Source of the DNA: Tenggerimyces flavus
Lineage (GTDB): Bacteria > Actinomycetota > Actinomycetes > Propionibacteriales > Actinopolymorphaceae
Reading direction: 5' to 3'
Length of the DNA: 64,000 nucleotides
Assembly (NCBI RefSeq): GCF_016907715.1
Contig: NZ_JAFBCM010000001.1
Location: 124,001-188,000, forward strand
The notes beneath the pieces were generated by a model. It worked only from the letters and a program-made list of their open reading frames with translations. It did not search any database and was not told the DNA's origin. A program made the position numbers and the translations under genes. This document shows, piece after piece, positions 27,060 through 35,273 of the stretch. Numbering within the stretch: position 1 is the stretch's first letter; each line of letters begins with the position of its first letter.

Positions 27060-27064
27060 GACAA
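27053..27064. promoter_or_regulatory. probable MarR operator
   Basis: Perfect 12-bp palindrome TTGTCATGACAA within a longer imperfect one (ATTGTTGTCATGACAATGAT). It covers the reductase start codon, 52 bp from the MarR start. Likely the MarR binding site. Confidence 0.55.
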
Positions 27065-27115
27065 TGATCGTACCGGCAACCATTGATCCGTCAACCTCGC
27101 TGGTATTCTTCTGCT

Positions 27116-27574
27116 GTGACCAAGGCAGGGACGGGGTCGGAGACCTTCGAGGCGTGGGCGAACCTGCACCGCGTCTACCTCGAGATGCGCCGCCTCCTGG
27201 ACGCCGAGATGGCGTCGAACGCGAGCTGCTCGCTGTTCGAGCACGACCTGCTCAGCCGGCTCGACTTCGCCGAGGGACACCGGCTGAAGATGAACGAGCT
27301 CGCCGACCTGATGGACGTCACCCGCGGCGGCCTCACCCGGATCATCGACCGCCTGGTCGAGCGCGACTGGGTGCGCCGGGACCGGCCGGACGACAACCGC
27401 CGCGAGGTGTACGCGGTCCTCACCGACGAGGGCGAACGCACCCTCGCCAAGGCGCGCGTCACGTACGTCCGCCTCCTCGAGGAAACCCTGGGCGGCCAGC
27501 TCACCGGACCCGAGCTGAGCGACTTCGTGGGCAGCACCGACAAGTTGCTCAAGGCCCTCGGCCGCCCCTGCTGA
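27116..27574 (+). CDS. MarR family transcriptional regulator
   Basis: 152 residues from GTG 27116. The winged helix reads MNELADLMDVTRGGLTRIID then RLVERDWVRRDRPDDNRREV, with the DxR wing motif of MarR proteins. It probably represses the divergent Ddn-like gene through the palindrome in the shared spacer. Confidence 0.88.
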   Translation: MTKAGTGSETFEAWANLHRVYLEMRRLLDAEMASNASCSLFEHDLLSRLDFAEGHRLKMNELADLMDVTRGGLTRIIDRLVERDWVRRDRPDDNRREVYAVLTDEGERTLAKARVTYVRLLEETLGGQLTGPELSDFVGSTDKLLKALGRPC

Positions 27575-27715
27575 CCCCCGGCCCAGCACCTCCTCAACGC
27601 CCGCCCCCGTGATCGAGGTCTGCGACTTCGTGCATGAGGTGTACCAGGCGCACCGGCAGGTCAGCCCTCAGCGGACAGGGCGGCGCGAGCGGATGAGATG
27701 CGGTTCAGTTGAACC

Positions 27716-28441
27716 ATGACCAGGCTGACGAGTGCCTATGACGAGCTTGCCGATGTGTACCACCACACCGTTGATCCCGATGGTGGTGGACTGGAAGACC
27801 CAATCTTCGACGACTTGGTAGGCGAAGTGCGAGGCCAGCGGATCGCTGCGGTCGCCTGCGGCCAGGGCCGCGACGCTCGACGACTGGCCGACCTCGGGGC
27901 GTCCGTGGTGGGCATCGATGCCTCAGAGCCGCTTCTTACGCACGCCCGGCGGCTGGAACAGGACACGCCCCGCGGAGTTGAGTACGTCCACGGTGACGCC
28001 CACGATCTGCAACCGCTGGCCGACAGCACGTTTGACGGCGTGGTGTGCCACATGGCCCTGATGGACATCCCAGAACTCAACCCGACGGTCACCTCGATCG
28101 TTCGAGTCCTTCGACCCGGCGGCTGGTTCGTCGCGTCGATCGTGCACCCCTGCTACAAGACCCCCGCGGACGGCGAATTCGTCGACCATGTTGATGGTTC
28201 AGTACGACGAACGACAGGCCGCTACTTCGCCGAAGGCCCTTACAGCAGTCCGACCCGATGGGACATCCTTCCCCGGACGGCCTACCACCGCACGCTGTCG
28301 ACCTACATCAACACCTTCACAGCCGCCGACCTCTTCGTCGTTCGCATGATCGAACCCGTCGGCGATCGACCGGTCTGGAAGGAAGTCCCCGGCCTGCTCT
28401 ACTTCCGCTGCCAGCACATCCCCGGCCACCCTTCCCCATAG
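27716..28441 (+). CDS. class I SAM-dependent methyltransferase
   Basis: 241 residues. It begins with AYDELADVYHHTVDPDGGGL; motif I is IAAVACGQGRDARRLADLGA, where the usual GCGxG is ACGQG, followed by VVGIDASEPLL and FDGVVCHMALMDI. Substrate unknown. It stands alone and ends before a strong bidirectional terminator. Its codon use looks a little less GC-rich than its neighbours (several AT-ending codons), which might mean recent acquisition; not measured. Confidence 0.8.
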   Translation: MTRLTSAYDELADVYHHTVDPDGGGLEDPIFDDLVGEVRGQRIAAVACGQGRDARRLADLGASVVGIDASEPLLTHARRLEQDTPRGVEYVHGDAHDLQPLADSTFDGVVCHMALMDIPELNPTVTSIVRVLRPGGWFVASIVHPCYKTPADGEFVDHVDGSVRRTTGRYFAEGPYSSPTRWDILPRTAYHRTLSTYINTFTAADLFVVRMIEPVGDRPVWKEVPGLLYFRCQHIPGHPSP

Positions 28442-28456
28442 GTGTTCACCCCGCTG

Positions 28457-28496
28457 CCATGGTCGTTGGCGGCTCCAACACCGCCAACGACCATGG
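28457..28496. terminator. bidirectional terminator
   Basis: Perfect 16-bp stem (CCATGGTCGTTGGCGG and its complement, 28457-28472 / 28481-28496) with an eight-base loop, between convergent methyltransferase and UDP-glucose dehydrogenase genes. Confidence 0.85.
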
Positions 28497-28556
28497 GCTA
28501 GGGACCGTCATCGCTGCTTGATGCGGCCGAAGCGCTGGGCTGGCTCGGTCGTGCGC

Positions 28557-29957
28557 CTACCGTCGACCGACACTCATGTACGTGAAGCCGAGGTTCCGCA
28601 TTCTCTTCGGGTCGAGAAGGTTCCGGCCGTCGAAGATCAAGGGGTTGCGCATCACCTTCCGCGCCTCTGCCCAGTCGAGGTCCTTGAGCTGCGGCCATTC
28701 GGTGACCACGATCGCCGCGTCGGCTTCGGCCATCGCCTCGACAGGGCTTGCGAGACGGATCGTCGACGTCCACGGCTCGACCTCGACGGACCGGGCGAGC
28801 GGGTCCCAGCAGCGGATCTCAGCGCCTTCGGCCAGCAGCCGCGACGCAACGATGGTCGACGGCGCCTCGCGCATGTCGTCGGTGCCCGCTTTGAAGGTCA
28901 TACCCAACAGCGCAATCCTGCGGCCCTTGAGGGTGCCCAACTCGTTCTTCAACCGCTGGATGGCCCGACGTGGCTGGAGTTCGTTGACCTCGATGACTGT
29001 GCTGAGCAGCTGGAAGGGATGACCGGTGTTGCTGGCCATAGCCCGCAGCGCACGGGAGTCCTTCGGGAAGCACGAGCCGCCATAGCCGAGCCCTGCCTTC
29101 AAGAAGTGCGGACCGAGACGGGGATCCATGCCAATCGCTCTGGCCACGGTTTCGACGTCGGCACCGGTCGCTTCACAAACAGTCGCGATCTCATTGATGA
29201 AGGTGATCTTCGTCGCCAGGAGTGCGTTCGAAGCCAGCTTGACCATCTCGGCGTCCGCGACGTCCATCACCGCCACCGGCCCATCCACCCCCTCATGCAG
29301 TGCCGTCACGAGGCGTGCCGACTCGTCGTCCGCCGCGCCGATTACCACCCGGTCCGGATGCAGGAAGGTGCTCACGGCGTTGCCCTCCGAGGTGAACTCC
29401 GGGTTCGCCGCGTACCCGACGTGGGCAAGTCCGGCATCGTCCAACGCAGCGCGAACGCGGTCCCCCGTGCCGACAGGCACCGTGCTCTTCATGACCAACA
29501 CCGCCAGGCGATCCGAACTCACCGTCTTGAGCGTGTCGATGACCGCCCAGACCCGGGACAGGTCCGCATCACCGGACGCCGTCGGAGGCGTGTCGACGCA
29601 TACGTACACGACCTCCGCGTCTCGTATTGCCTCGGCCGCATCGAGCGTGAACGACAACCGCTCCTTGTTGCTGGCCAGGAGATCGCCCAATCCGGGCTCG
29701 AAAATGGGAACCTCTCCGACCCGCAACAGCCGGATCTTCTCCGGCTGGACGTCACGCAGGACGACCTGGTGACCCAGCTCGGCGAGGCAGGCACCTGTCA
29801 CCAGACCGATGTAGCCGGCCCCGAAGACCGCGACGCGCCGTGGTTCGGAGCTCATGCCCCGGGAACCGGCAACCCTCCTACGGGCTCGGGTGTAGGACTC
29901 TCCAGTCACGGCTACGCGGGCGCGGGTCGCCTTCTTGCGGGCCTTGTCAACTGTCAT
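28557..29957 (-). CDS. ugd: UDP-glucose/GDP-mannose 6-dehydrogenase
   Basis: 466 residues. The NAD-binding motif is VAVFGAGYIGLVTGACLAEL (about 41-60); AEMVKLASNALLATKITFIN carries the catalytic Lys/Asn region and GLGYGGSCFPKDSRAL holds the catalytic Cys. It oxidises UDP-glucose to UDP-glucuronate for polysaccharide or cell-surface sugars. ATG 29957 has AGGA upstream and adds a basic 34-residue leader (RVAVTGESYTRARRRVAG) that is not part of the fold; the conventional start would be ATG 29855. No glycosyltransferase genes are adjacent. Confidence 0.9.
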   Translation of the reverse strand: MTVDKARKKATRARVAVTGESYTRARRRVAGSRGMSSEPRRVAVFGAGYIGLVTGACLAELGHQVVLRDVQPEKIRLLRVGEVPIFEPGLGDLLASNKERLSFTLDAAEAIRDAEVVYVCVDTPPTASGDADLSRVWAVIDTLKTVSSDRLAVLVMKSTVPVGTGDRVRAALDDAGLAHVGYAANPEFTSEGNAVSTFLHPDRVVIGAADDESARLVTALHEGVDGPVAVMDVADAEMVKLASNALLATKITFINEIATVCEATGADVETVARAIGMDPRLGPHFLKAGLGYGGSCFPKDSRALRAMASNTGHPFQLLSTVIEVNELQPRRAIQRLKNELGTLKGRRIALLGMTFKAGTDDMREAPSTIVASRLLAEGAEIRCWDPLARSVEVEPWTSTIRLASPVEAMAEADAAIVVTEWPQLKDLDWAEARKVMRNPLIFDGRNLLDPKRMRNLGFTYMSVGRR

Positions 29958-30279
29958 GACGTCATCCTGTTCAGCCGATGACCCACGCCCACCGGCTCAG
30001 ATGACGGAGACAAAGTCCAAGCGGCGCGCGACACGCGAGTCTGTGACCCTTGTCCTCGTCACCACAACCCAGCGTGGGTGGGGAGCGGCTCGGAGTCCGG
30101 CCAGCGTGATCGGCCGAGGAGCCACGATAGGGCACGCGACACCCACCAGGGAACGGCAACGGACGCACGTGTCGCGATCCGGCGGAACAGCGCTTGGTGG
30201 TCGCCAGATCCTGCGCACGTCCCAGCCGACAAGTCTTGAGTTCTTGACAACTTGAATTGTCGGTGAAATGCTTCCTGGC
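29958..30279. other. divergent promoter region, ugd and ArsR
   Basis: 322 bp without a gene. Near the ArsR side is TTGACA at 30244-30249 overlapping the inverted repeat GACAA-CTTGAA-TTGTC (30246-30261), a likely promoter with its repressor site. The rest shows no clear structure. Confidence 0.55.
30246..30261. promoter_or_regulatory. probable ArsR operator over -35 box
   Basis: GACAA-N6-TTGTC, 19 bp before the ArsR start. It overlaps TTGACA, so binding would block the promoter. Confidence 0.5.
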
Positions 30280-30891
30280 ATGGACGAAGTCGCGGTGATC
30301 GCGGACCCTGTGGCGGCTGGGGTCTCCCTGGATCCGGTCCGCGCAAGGCTGCTCGCCGAGCTGGCCGAGCCGGGTTCGGCGACCACGCTGGCGCGGAAGA
30401 TCGGTCTGCCGAGGCAGAAGGTCAACTACCACCTGCGGACGCTCGAGCAGCACGGCTTGGTCGAGCTGGTCGAGGAGCGTCGCAAGGGAAACGTCAACGA
30501 GCGTTGGCTGCGGGCGGTCGCGTCGTCGTACGTCATCTCGCCCAGCGTGCTCGGTGCGATCACGCCGGACCCGGACAAGTCGCTCGACAAGCTCTCCGCG
30601 AAGTGGCTGCTCGCGCTCGCCACGAGGATGGTCCGCGAGCTCGGCGACCTCGTCACCGGTGCGGCGGCGGCGCGCAAGCAGCTGCCGACGTTCGGGATGG
30701 ACGGCGACATCAGGTTCGCCTCGGCGAAGGACCGCGCCGCGTTCGCCGACGAGCTTACCGACGCGGTGACGAAGCTCGTCTCGAAGTACCACGACGAGAA
30801 GGCACCCGGCGGCCGCGCGCACCGCATCGTGATCGCCATTCACCCGAAGGTTCAACCAGAGAAATCGCAACCAGAGAAGGAGAAATCATGA
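30280..30891 (+). CDS. ArsR-type winged-helix regulator, long C-terminal domain
   Basis: 203 residues from ATG 30280 (ATG 30268 is an alternative). VRARLLAELAEPGSATTLAR and LPRQKVNYHLRTLEQHGLVE form the winged helix. The C-terminal half (about 95-190) is shared with the ArsR protein at 57352, which also neighbours an SRPBCC gene. It overlaps the VOC gene (ATGA) and heads the ArsR-VOC-SRPBCC operon; likely autoregulated. Confidence 0.85.
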   Translation: MDEVAVIADPVAAGVSLDPVRARLLAELAEPGSATTLARKIGLPRQKVNYHLRTLEQHGLVELVEERRKGNVNERWLRAVASSYVISPSVLGAITPDPDKSLDKLSAKWLLALATRMVRELGDLVTGAAAARKQLPTFGMDGDIRFASAKDRAAFADELTDAVTKLVSKYHDEKAPGGRAHRIVIAIHPKVQPEKSQPEKEKS

Positions 30892-31304
30892 GAGTCGAAG
30901 TCACCAGCATCCTCGTCGACGACCAGCAGAAGGCGCGCAAGTTCTACACCGACGTGCTCGGCTTCCAGACCAAGCGCGACATCCCGGTCGGCGACGCGAG
31001 CTGGCTGACCGTGGTCGCGCCCGACCGCGCCGACGGCGTGGAGCTGCTGCTCGAGCCCGACGGCAACCCGGCCGTCACGATCAACGGCGAGCCCGCCGCC
31101 CAGGTGTGGAAGAAGACGCTCTACAACGCCGGCATGCCGTACACGGTGTTGTTCACCGACGACATCCACAAGGAGTACAAGGAGCTCGCCGCGAAGGGCG
31201 TCGAGTTCCGCGCGGAGCCGGCCGAGACGATGGGCGGCATCATGGCGATGTTCGACGACACCTGCGGCAACCTGATCGGCCTCATGCAGGTGGTCGAGTC
31301 TTGA
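30888..31304 (+). CDS. VOC family protein
   Basis: 138 residues, AAGGAG at 30877-30882. MRVEVTSILVDDQQKARKFY is the first module and GGIMAMFDDTCGNLIGLMQV the last, typical of glyoxalase-fold proteins of the DUF-like type found with SRPBCC proteins. The role is unknown; the operon suggests ligand binding or detoxification. The stop overlaps the TTG of the next gene. Confidence 0.85.
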   Translation: MRVEVTSILVDDQQKARKFYTDVLGFQTKRDIPVGDASWLTVVAPDRADGVELLLEPDGNPAVTINGEPAAQVWKKTLYNAGMPYTVLFTDDIHKEYKELAAKGVEFRAEPAETMGGIMAMFDDTCGNLIGLMQVVES

Positions 31305-32074
31305 GCACTCCGCCGCCCGAACGTCGCGTCGAGAAGAGCATCGTGCTCGACGCCACACCCGAAGAGGTGTGGGACGCGGTCGCGACCGGACCGGGCATGT
31401 CGAGCTGGTTCGTTCCGCATACGTACGACGATTCGGGCGGCGGGGCCGAGGCCGACTTCGGCGGCGGCCAGACCGCGGGCGGCCGGGTCCTCGACCTCGA
31501 GCCCGGCCGCCGGGTCGTGTACGGCGCACCGGAGGGCACCCCGCAAGACCAAGCGGGCCTCGCGTTGGAGTTCCTGGTCGAGGGGCGCGCGCAGGGATCG
31601 ACGGTGCTGCGACTAGTGCAGAGCGGGTTCTCCGCCGAGGACTGGGAGCAGCAGTACGAGGGCATGTCGCGCGGCTGGGACCAGTACCTGCACAACCTGG
31701 TGTCGTACTTCGCGTACTTCCGCGGCAAACCGGTGACGAACGTGGTCGGGCTGACCTTCACCACGGCCGACGCCGTGGCGGTGTGGGCCGGTTTCCATGC
31801 GGCGTTGGGCATCTCGCCGTCGGTGGAGGTGGGCGACAAGGTCACCTTGAAACCGGTCGGCATACCCGCGATCGAGGGCGTCGTCGACGTCCACGACCCA
31901 GGCTGCCTTGGGGTCCGGTCCGAAGTCGGGCTGCACCGGTTCGGCGGTTTCGGCGGCATGGCAACGGTCGCGCACTACTTCTACGGCGTCTCCCTCGACG
32001 CCACGGAAGCGACGAAGAACTGGCAGTCCTGGTTGACGAAACTCTTCCCAGCAACTCCTACGCCGATGGCTTGA
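31301..32074 (+). CDS. SRPBCC (AHSA1-like) domain protein
   Basis: 257 residues from TTG 31301, overlapping the VOC stop (TTGA). RRVEKSIVLDATPEEVWDAV and LRLVQSGFSAEDWEQQYEGM are the start and end of a START/AHSA1-like hydrophobic-ligand domain (about 10-150). A second region (about 155-250) without recognised similarity follows and could be a decayed second SRPBCC domain. Operon with ArsR and VOC. Ends 17 bases into the convergent TrmH gene. Confidence 0.8.
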   Translation: MSTPPPERRVEKSIVLDATPEEVWDAVATGPGMSSWFVPHTYDDSGGGAEADFGGGQTAGGRVLDLEPGRRVVYGAPEGTPQDQAGLALEFLVEGRAQGSTVLRLVQSGFSAEDWEQQYEGMSRGWDQYLHNLVSYFAYFRGKPVTNVVGLTFTTADAVAVWAGFHAALGISPSVEVGDKVTLKPVGIPAIEGVVDVHDPGCLGVRSEVGLHRFGGFGGMATVAHYFYGVSLDATEATKNWQSWLTKLFPATPTPMA

Positions 32075-32891
32075 CGCGACGCTGGCGGGCGGCCTCGTAC
32101 AAGGTGACGCTGGCCGCCACCGCCGCGTTCAACGAGCTCGCCGCGCCGCCGATCGGAATGCGGACGACCGCGTCGCACGACTCCCGCCAGGCCGCGCTCA
32201 TGCCGCGCGTCTCGTTCCCGACCACGAGCAACGTCGGACCGGTGAAGTCGTACGCGTCGATCTCGACCGTGCCAGCCTCATCGGTGCCGACGACACGAGT
32301 CTCGGTGCCGTGCGAACGGAGTTTGTCCAACCAGGCAAGCACTTCGCGGTGAGACGGCGCACGCACGACCGGGATGCCGAACAGCGAGCCGGTGCTCGCA
32401 CGGACCGCGCGCGGGTCGTACGGATCGGCCGCATGCCCGGTGACGATGACGCCGTGCGCGCCGAACGCGTCGGCCGAACGGATCAGCGTCCCCACGTTGC
32501 CAGGGCTGCCTGGCCGGTCGAACGCGACGACCAGACCGTCGTGGAGAGGGAGGATCCGGTCCAGCTCGTCCGCGGGCAGATCGGCGACCGCGATCAGCTC
32601 CGGCGCGTTCTCCTCCTCCCTGTCACCGAGCTCGGCGAGCAGTTCGGGGGCGACATCGACGACCTCGGCGTCGACTCGGCGGAGCACCTGGTCGGCCCAG
32701 CCGGAACGCTTGCCGTTCGCCGATCTCAGCAGCGTGAGAATCGGCCACCCGTGTTCGACCGCGAGCGTGATCGGGCGGACCCCCTGGACGAGGAACTGGC
32801 CGAGCTGGTTGCGCTTCGTCCGATTCGTGAGCAGCGCCTGCCATTGCTGGAAGCGCGCGTTGCGGACGCTGATCTTGTGGACACTCGGCAC
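32058..32891 (-). CDS. TrmH/SpoU family RNA methyltransferase
   Basis: 277 residues. The N-terminal substrate-binding part (about 1-100) precedes the SPOUT knot: VAFDRPGSPGNVGTLIRSAD (motif 1), LLVVGNETRGMS (motif 2) and IPIGGAASSLNAAVAASVTL (motif 3). It methylates a ribose in rRNA or tRNA; the site cannot be told. GTG start at 32891. Confidence 0.92.
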   Translation of the reverse strand: MPSVHKISVRNARFQQWQALLTNRTKRNQLGQFLVQGVRPITLAVEHGWPILTLLRSANGKRSGWADQVLRRVDAEVVDVAPELLAELGDREEENAPELIAVADLPADELDRILPLHDGLVVAFDRPGSPGNVGTLIRSADAFGAHGVIVTGHAADPYDPRAVRASTGSLFGIPVVRAPSHREVLAWLDKLRSHGTETRVVGTDEAGTVEIDAYDFTGPTLLVVGNETRGMSAAWRESCDAVVRIPIGGAASSLNAAVAASVTLYEAARQRRVKPSA

Positions 32892-32931
32892 GGTTGATTA
32901 TCTGCTCCCCTTCATTACGTAGCCTGGCAGG

Positions 32932-33342
32932 GTGGAGATCACGACGGGGTTGGACGAGACGATCGACGCGATGCGGGACGCGACGCGTGCGTTCGTCAAC
33001 GGTGATACGACGAAGTGGTTGGCGCTGTGCTCGCGCGAGGCGGACGCGACGTTGTTCGGCGGATGGGGCGGGCACGAACGCGGATGGGCAGAGCTCGAGC
33101 CGCGGTACGAGTGGGCGTCGAGTCGCTTCGGCGGCGGGGACGTGACGTTCGAGGAGCTCGGCCGGTACGGGAGCGGGGAGCTCGCGTGCACCGTTCAGCT
33201 CGAGCATTACTCCACGTACGTGCCGGAGCAGGATGGGCCGTCGACGATGACGCTGCGTGTCACCCATGTGTATCGGCTCGAGGACGGTCATTGGCGGCTG
33301 CTGCATCGGCACGGCGACCATGCCGCGGACGTATGGGTCTAG
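32932..33342 (+). CDS. SnoaL-like / DUF4440 domain protein
   Basis: 136 residues, GTG start. IDAMRDATRAFVNGDTTKWL and the ending LRVTHVYRLEDGHWRLLHRH are typical of the NTF2-like SnoaL/DUF4440 fold; the final His-rich strand is often in the active pocket. Enzyme or ligand binder, function unknown. Divergent from the TrmH gene. Confidence 0.8.
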   Translation: MEITTGLDETIDAMRDATRAFVNGDTTKWLALCSREADATLFGGWGGHERGWAELEPRYEWASSRFGGGDVTFEELGRYGSGELACTVQLEHYSTYVPEQDGPSTMTLRVTHVYRLEDGHWRLLHRHGDHAADVWV

Positions 33343-33647
33343 GCGCCCGCAATGCGTGACGGGCCGTGATGGAACAGGCACTGGTGGTCGAAGCCAGGCA
33401 TAGGTAACATCGGCCACCGCGCTAGCGACCGCATCAACAGGTGCGCGTATGCTGGCGCGGTCGTCCTTGGAGCAGGGTGGGCCCTGACGGGGAGCTCGAT
33501 GAGAGTGCCGGCCAAAGACCCGTAAGGGTCGTCGATCCATCTCGTGTGCCCAAACTTCGTATTACAGCCGTGTAATTCGTGTTTCGTTGTTTCTGTGATG
33601 TGCGACACCTTCCAACCGTCGTCTCTCGCCGAAGAAAAAGAGAGGTC
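33343..33647. promoter_or_regulatory. leader region of DivIVA-like gene with RNA hairpins
   Basis: 305 bp without a gene. Several short hairpins lie in a row: a GACCGC/GCGGTC pair (about 33425-33470), CAGGG-TGGG-CCCTG near 33474-33487, and GACCC-GTAA-GGGTC at 33517-33530 with a GNRA-type loop. Together with the 3' spacing to ATG 33648 this could be a structured 5' UTR. No known riboswitch class is recognised. Confidence 0.4.
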
Positions 33648-34580
33648 ATGAGCGATACGTCCACCGCGTTCCGCACCGTGATTCGCGGATACGAACCAAG
33701 CCAGGTCGACAGCCGCGTCCGTGAGTTGGCCGAGGCCCTTGAAGCCGCGCGGCGGCAGTCGGTCGAGCTGGCGAAGCGCGTCGAGGACCTGGAGAACGCC
33801 CAGACGTCCCGGCCGGGCTCGAACGAGCCGAACTTCGCCGACTTCGGTGAGCGCGTCGGCAAGATCCTGACGCTGGCTGAGGAAGACGCGGCTGAGCTGC
33901 GTACCAAGGCGAACGCGGACATCGACGCCATGCACAAGGACGCCAAGGAGGTCGCGGGGCGGATCCGCGACGAGGCGGACCGGTATGGCAAGGAGAAGCG
34001 CGTCACGGCCGACCTCGAGGCCGAGCAGGTGATCAAGGACGCGCGCGACAAGGCGCTCGACATCCGCGCCGAAGCTGACAACGACGCCGCCGCCCGCCGC
34101 AAGGAAGCGGAGGCGATCTTCGAGCAGCAGCGCACGAAGGCCGTTCAGGCAGCGACCGAGTTCGAGACCCAGCTGGCGCAGCGCCGCGAGCGGGCCGAGC
34201 TGGACCTGCAGGAGCGTACGTCGGCCGCCGAGCAGCACCTGGCCGCTGTACAGGAGCACGCCGAGACGGTGCGCTCCGACGCCGAGCAGGCGCACAACGA
34301 GGCGAAGCAGAAGACCGAGCGACTGGTGTACGAGTCGCAGCGCAAGTCGCAGCAGATTCTCTCCGAAGCGACCGCCCGCGCTGACCGGATCCGGACAGAG
34401 TCCGAGCGCGAACTCGCGGCGATCAAGCACCGTCGCGACTCGATCAACGGCCAGCTGATCAACGTTCGGCAAATGTTGGCGACGTTGGAGCTCGAGGGTG
34501 ACGCTCCGAACCAGCTCGTCGTCGGCTCCACCGCCGACAGCACGCTGGCGCTGCCGATGGGGTCGAACGACAAGAAGTAA
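33648..34580 (+). CDS. DivIVA-like coiled-coil protein
   Basis: 310 residues from ATG 33648 with AGAGG upstream. The N-terminus FRTVIRGYEPSQVDSRVREL is a DivIVA-type domain; the rest to about 285 is continuous charged coiled coil rich in Ala, Glu, Lys and Arg. Streptomyces relatives (polarity and filament proteins such as Scy/FilP, or those once called cellulose-binding) organise growth zones. A role in septum or pole architecture is inferred. It is monocistronic with its own terminator. Confidence 0.82.
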   Translation: MSDTSTAFRTVIRGYEPSQVDSRVRELAEALEAARRQSVELAKRVEDLENAQTSRPGSNEPNFADFGERVGKILTLAEEDAAELRTKANADIDAMHKDAKEVAGRIRDEADRYGKEKRVTADLEAEQVIKDARDKALDIRAEADNDAAARRKEAEAIFEQQRTKAVQAATEFETQLAQRRERAELDLQERTSAAEQHLAAVQEHAETVRSDAEQAHNEAKQKTERLVYESQRKSQQILSEATARADRIRTESERELAAIKHRRDSINGQLINVRQMLATLELEGDAPNQLVVGSTADSTLALPMGSNDKK

Positions 34581-34600
34581 CCACGCACGGTGACGTATCG

Positions 34601-34645
34601 CCGGGCCTGCACTCTGTTTCTCGGAGTTGCAGGCCCGGTTTTGTT
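34601..34645 (+). terminator. terminator after DivIVA-like gene
   Basis: Stem CCGGGCCTGCA / TGCAGGCCCGG with an extra partially paired ACTC/GAGT near the loop, followed by TTTTGTTTG. A classic intrinsic terminator. Confidence 0.85.
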
Positions 34646-34747
34646 TGCGTGCTCCGTGCCACGGCGTGCGTCGTTGCGGGGCCCCGATGCATGGTCGAAG
34701 ATCGCCTGGGTACGACACTTGCGCGTACCAGATGTGAGGAGTGAGCC

Positions 34748-35176
34748 ATGCCGGAGCAGGACGAGCAGAGCCTGGGACAGCTGGTGGCCAACGCGAGCCG
34801 CGACCTGTCCGCCCTCGTCCGCGGTGAGCTCGAGCTCGCCAAGGCCGAACTGAAAGAGAGCGTGGCCGCCGCCGGCAAGGGCGCGGGCATGTTCGGTGCT
34901 GCCGGCTTCCTCGTCTATCTCGCGGTCATCTTGCTGTCTGTGGCGGCTGCGTTGGGGATCTCTGCCCTGGGGCTGCATCCCGCGCTGGGCTTCCTGATCG
35001 TCGCGGGCGTGTACCTGCTGATCGCGGGGTTGTTGGCGTTCATCGGGATCCAGAACGTGAAGAAGGCCGGGCCGCCCGAGCGGACGATCCGTTCGATCGA
35101 AGAGGCCAAGGCCCTGATGAACCGTTCAGAGTCCAACGGCTCCGACCCCAAGCAGCCCGCCGCCATCGACCGGTAG
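34748..35176 (+). CDS. Holin-X / phage-holin-superfamily membrane protein
   Basis: 142 residues. The N-terminus SLGQLVANASRDLSALVRGE then LELAKAELKE is the signature of the actinobacterial Holin-X (DUF1469-like) family, followed by two membrane helices (about 52-78 and 84-106) and a charged tail. Despite the name it is a chromosomal housekeeping-type protein near marP (compare Rv3669). GAGGAG lies ahead of ATG 34748. Confidence 0.85.
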   Translation: MPEQDEQSLGQLVANASRDLSALVRGELELAKAELKESVAAAGKGAGMFGAAGFLVYLAVILLSVAAALGISALGLHPALGFLIVAGVYLLIAGLLAFIGIQNVKKAGPPERTIRSIEEAKALMNRSESNGSDPKQPAAIDR

Positions 35177-35238
35177 AGCTGGCCAGCTCCCTCCTCGGCA
35201 TCCATCGAAAAAGGACCCGGATCCGGGGCATCCCTGAT

Positions 35239-35270
35239 TGCACGAGTTCTCGTGCACGACTTATCGTGCA
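35239..35270. promoter_or_regulatory. double overlapping ArsR operator
   Basis: Two copies of TGCACGA-N4-TCGTGCA, at 35239-35256 and 35253-35270, sharing the central TGCA. They end three bases before the ArsR start codon at 35274. Perfect symmetry of both copies makes this a strong regulator binding site. Confidence 0.75.
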
Positions 35271-35273
35271 GTC

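Noticed and set aside
33339-34718. Minus-strand ORF across the DivIVA-like gene
   Set aside because: Antisense shadow; the plus strand has a binding site, DivIVA motif, coiled coil and terminator.
34748-35176. Prophage holin
   Set aside because: Belongs to the chromosomal Holin-X family near marP; no phage genes are present.
35176-35189. Palindrome GAGCTGGCCAGCTC after the Holin-X gene
   Set aside because: No loop and no T-tract; too short to call a terminator.
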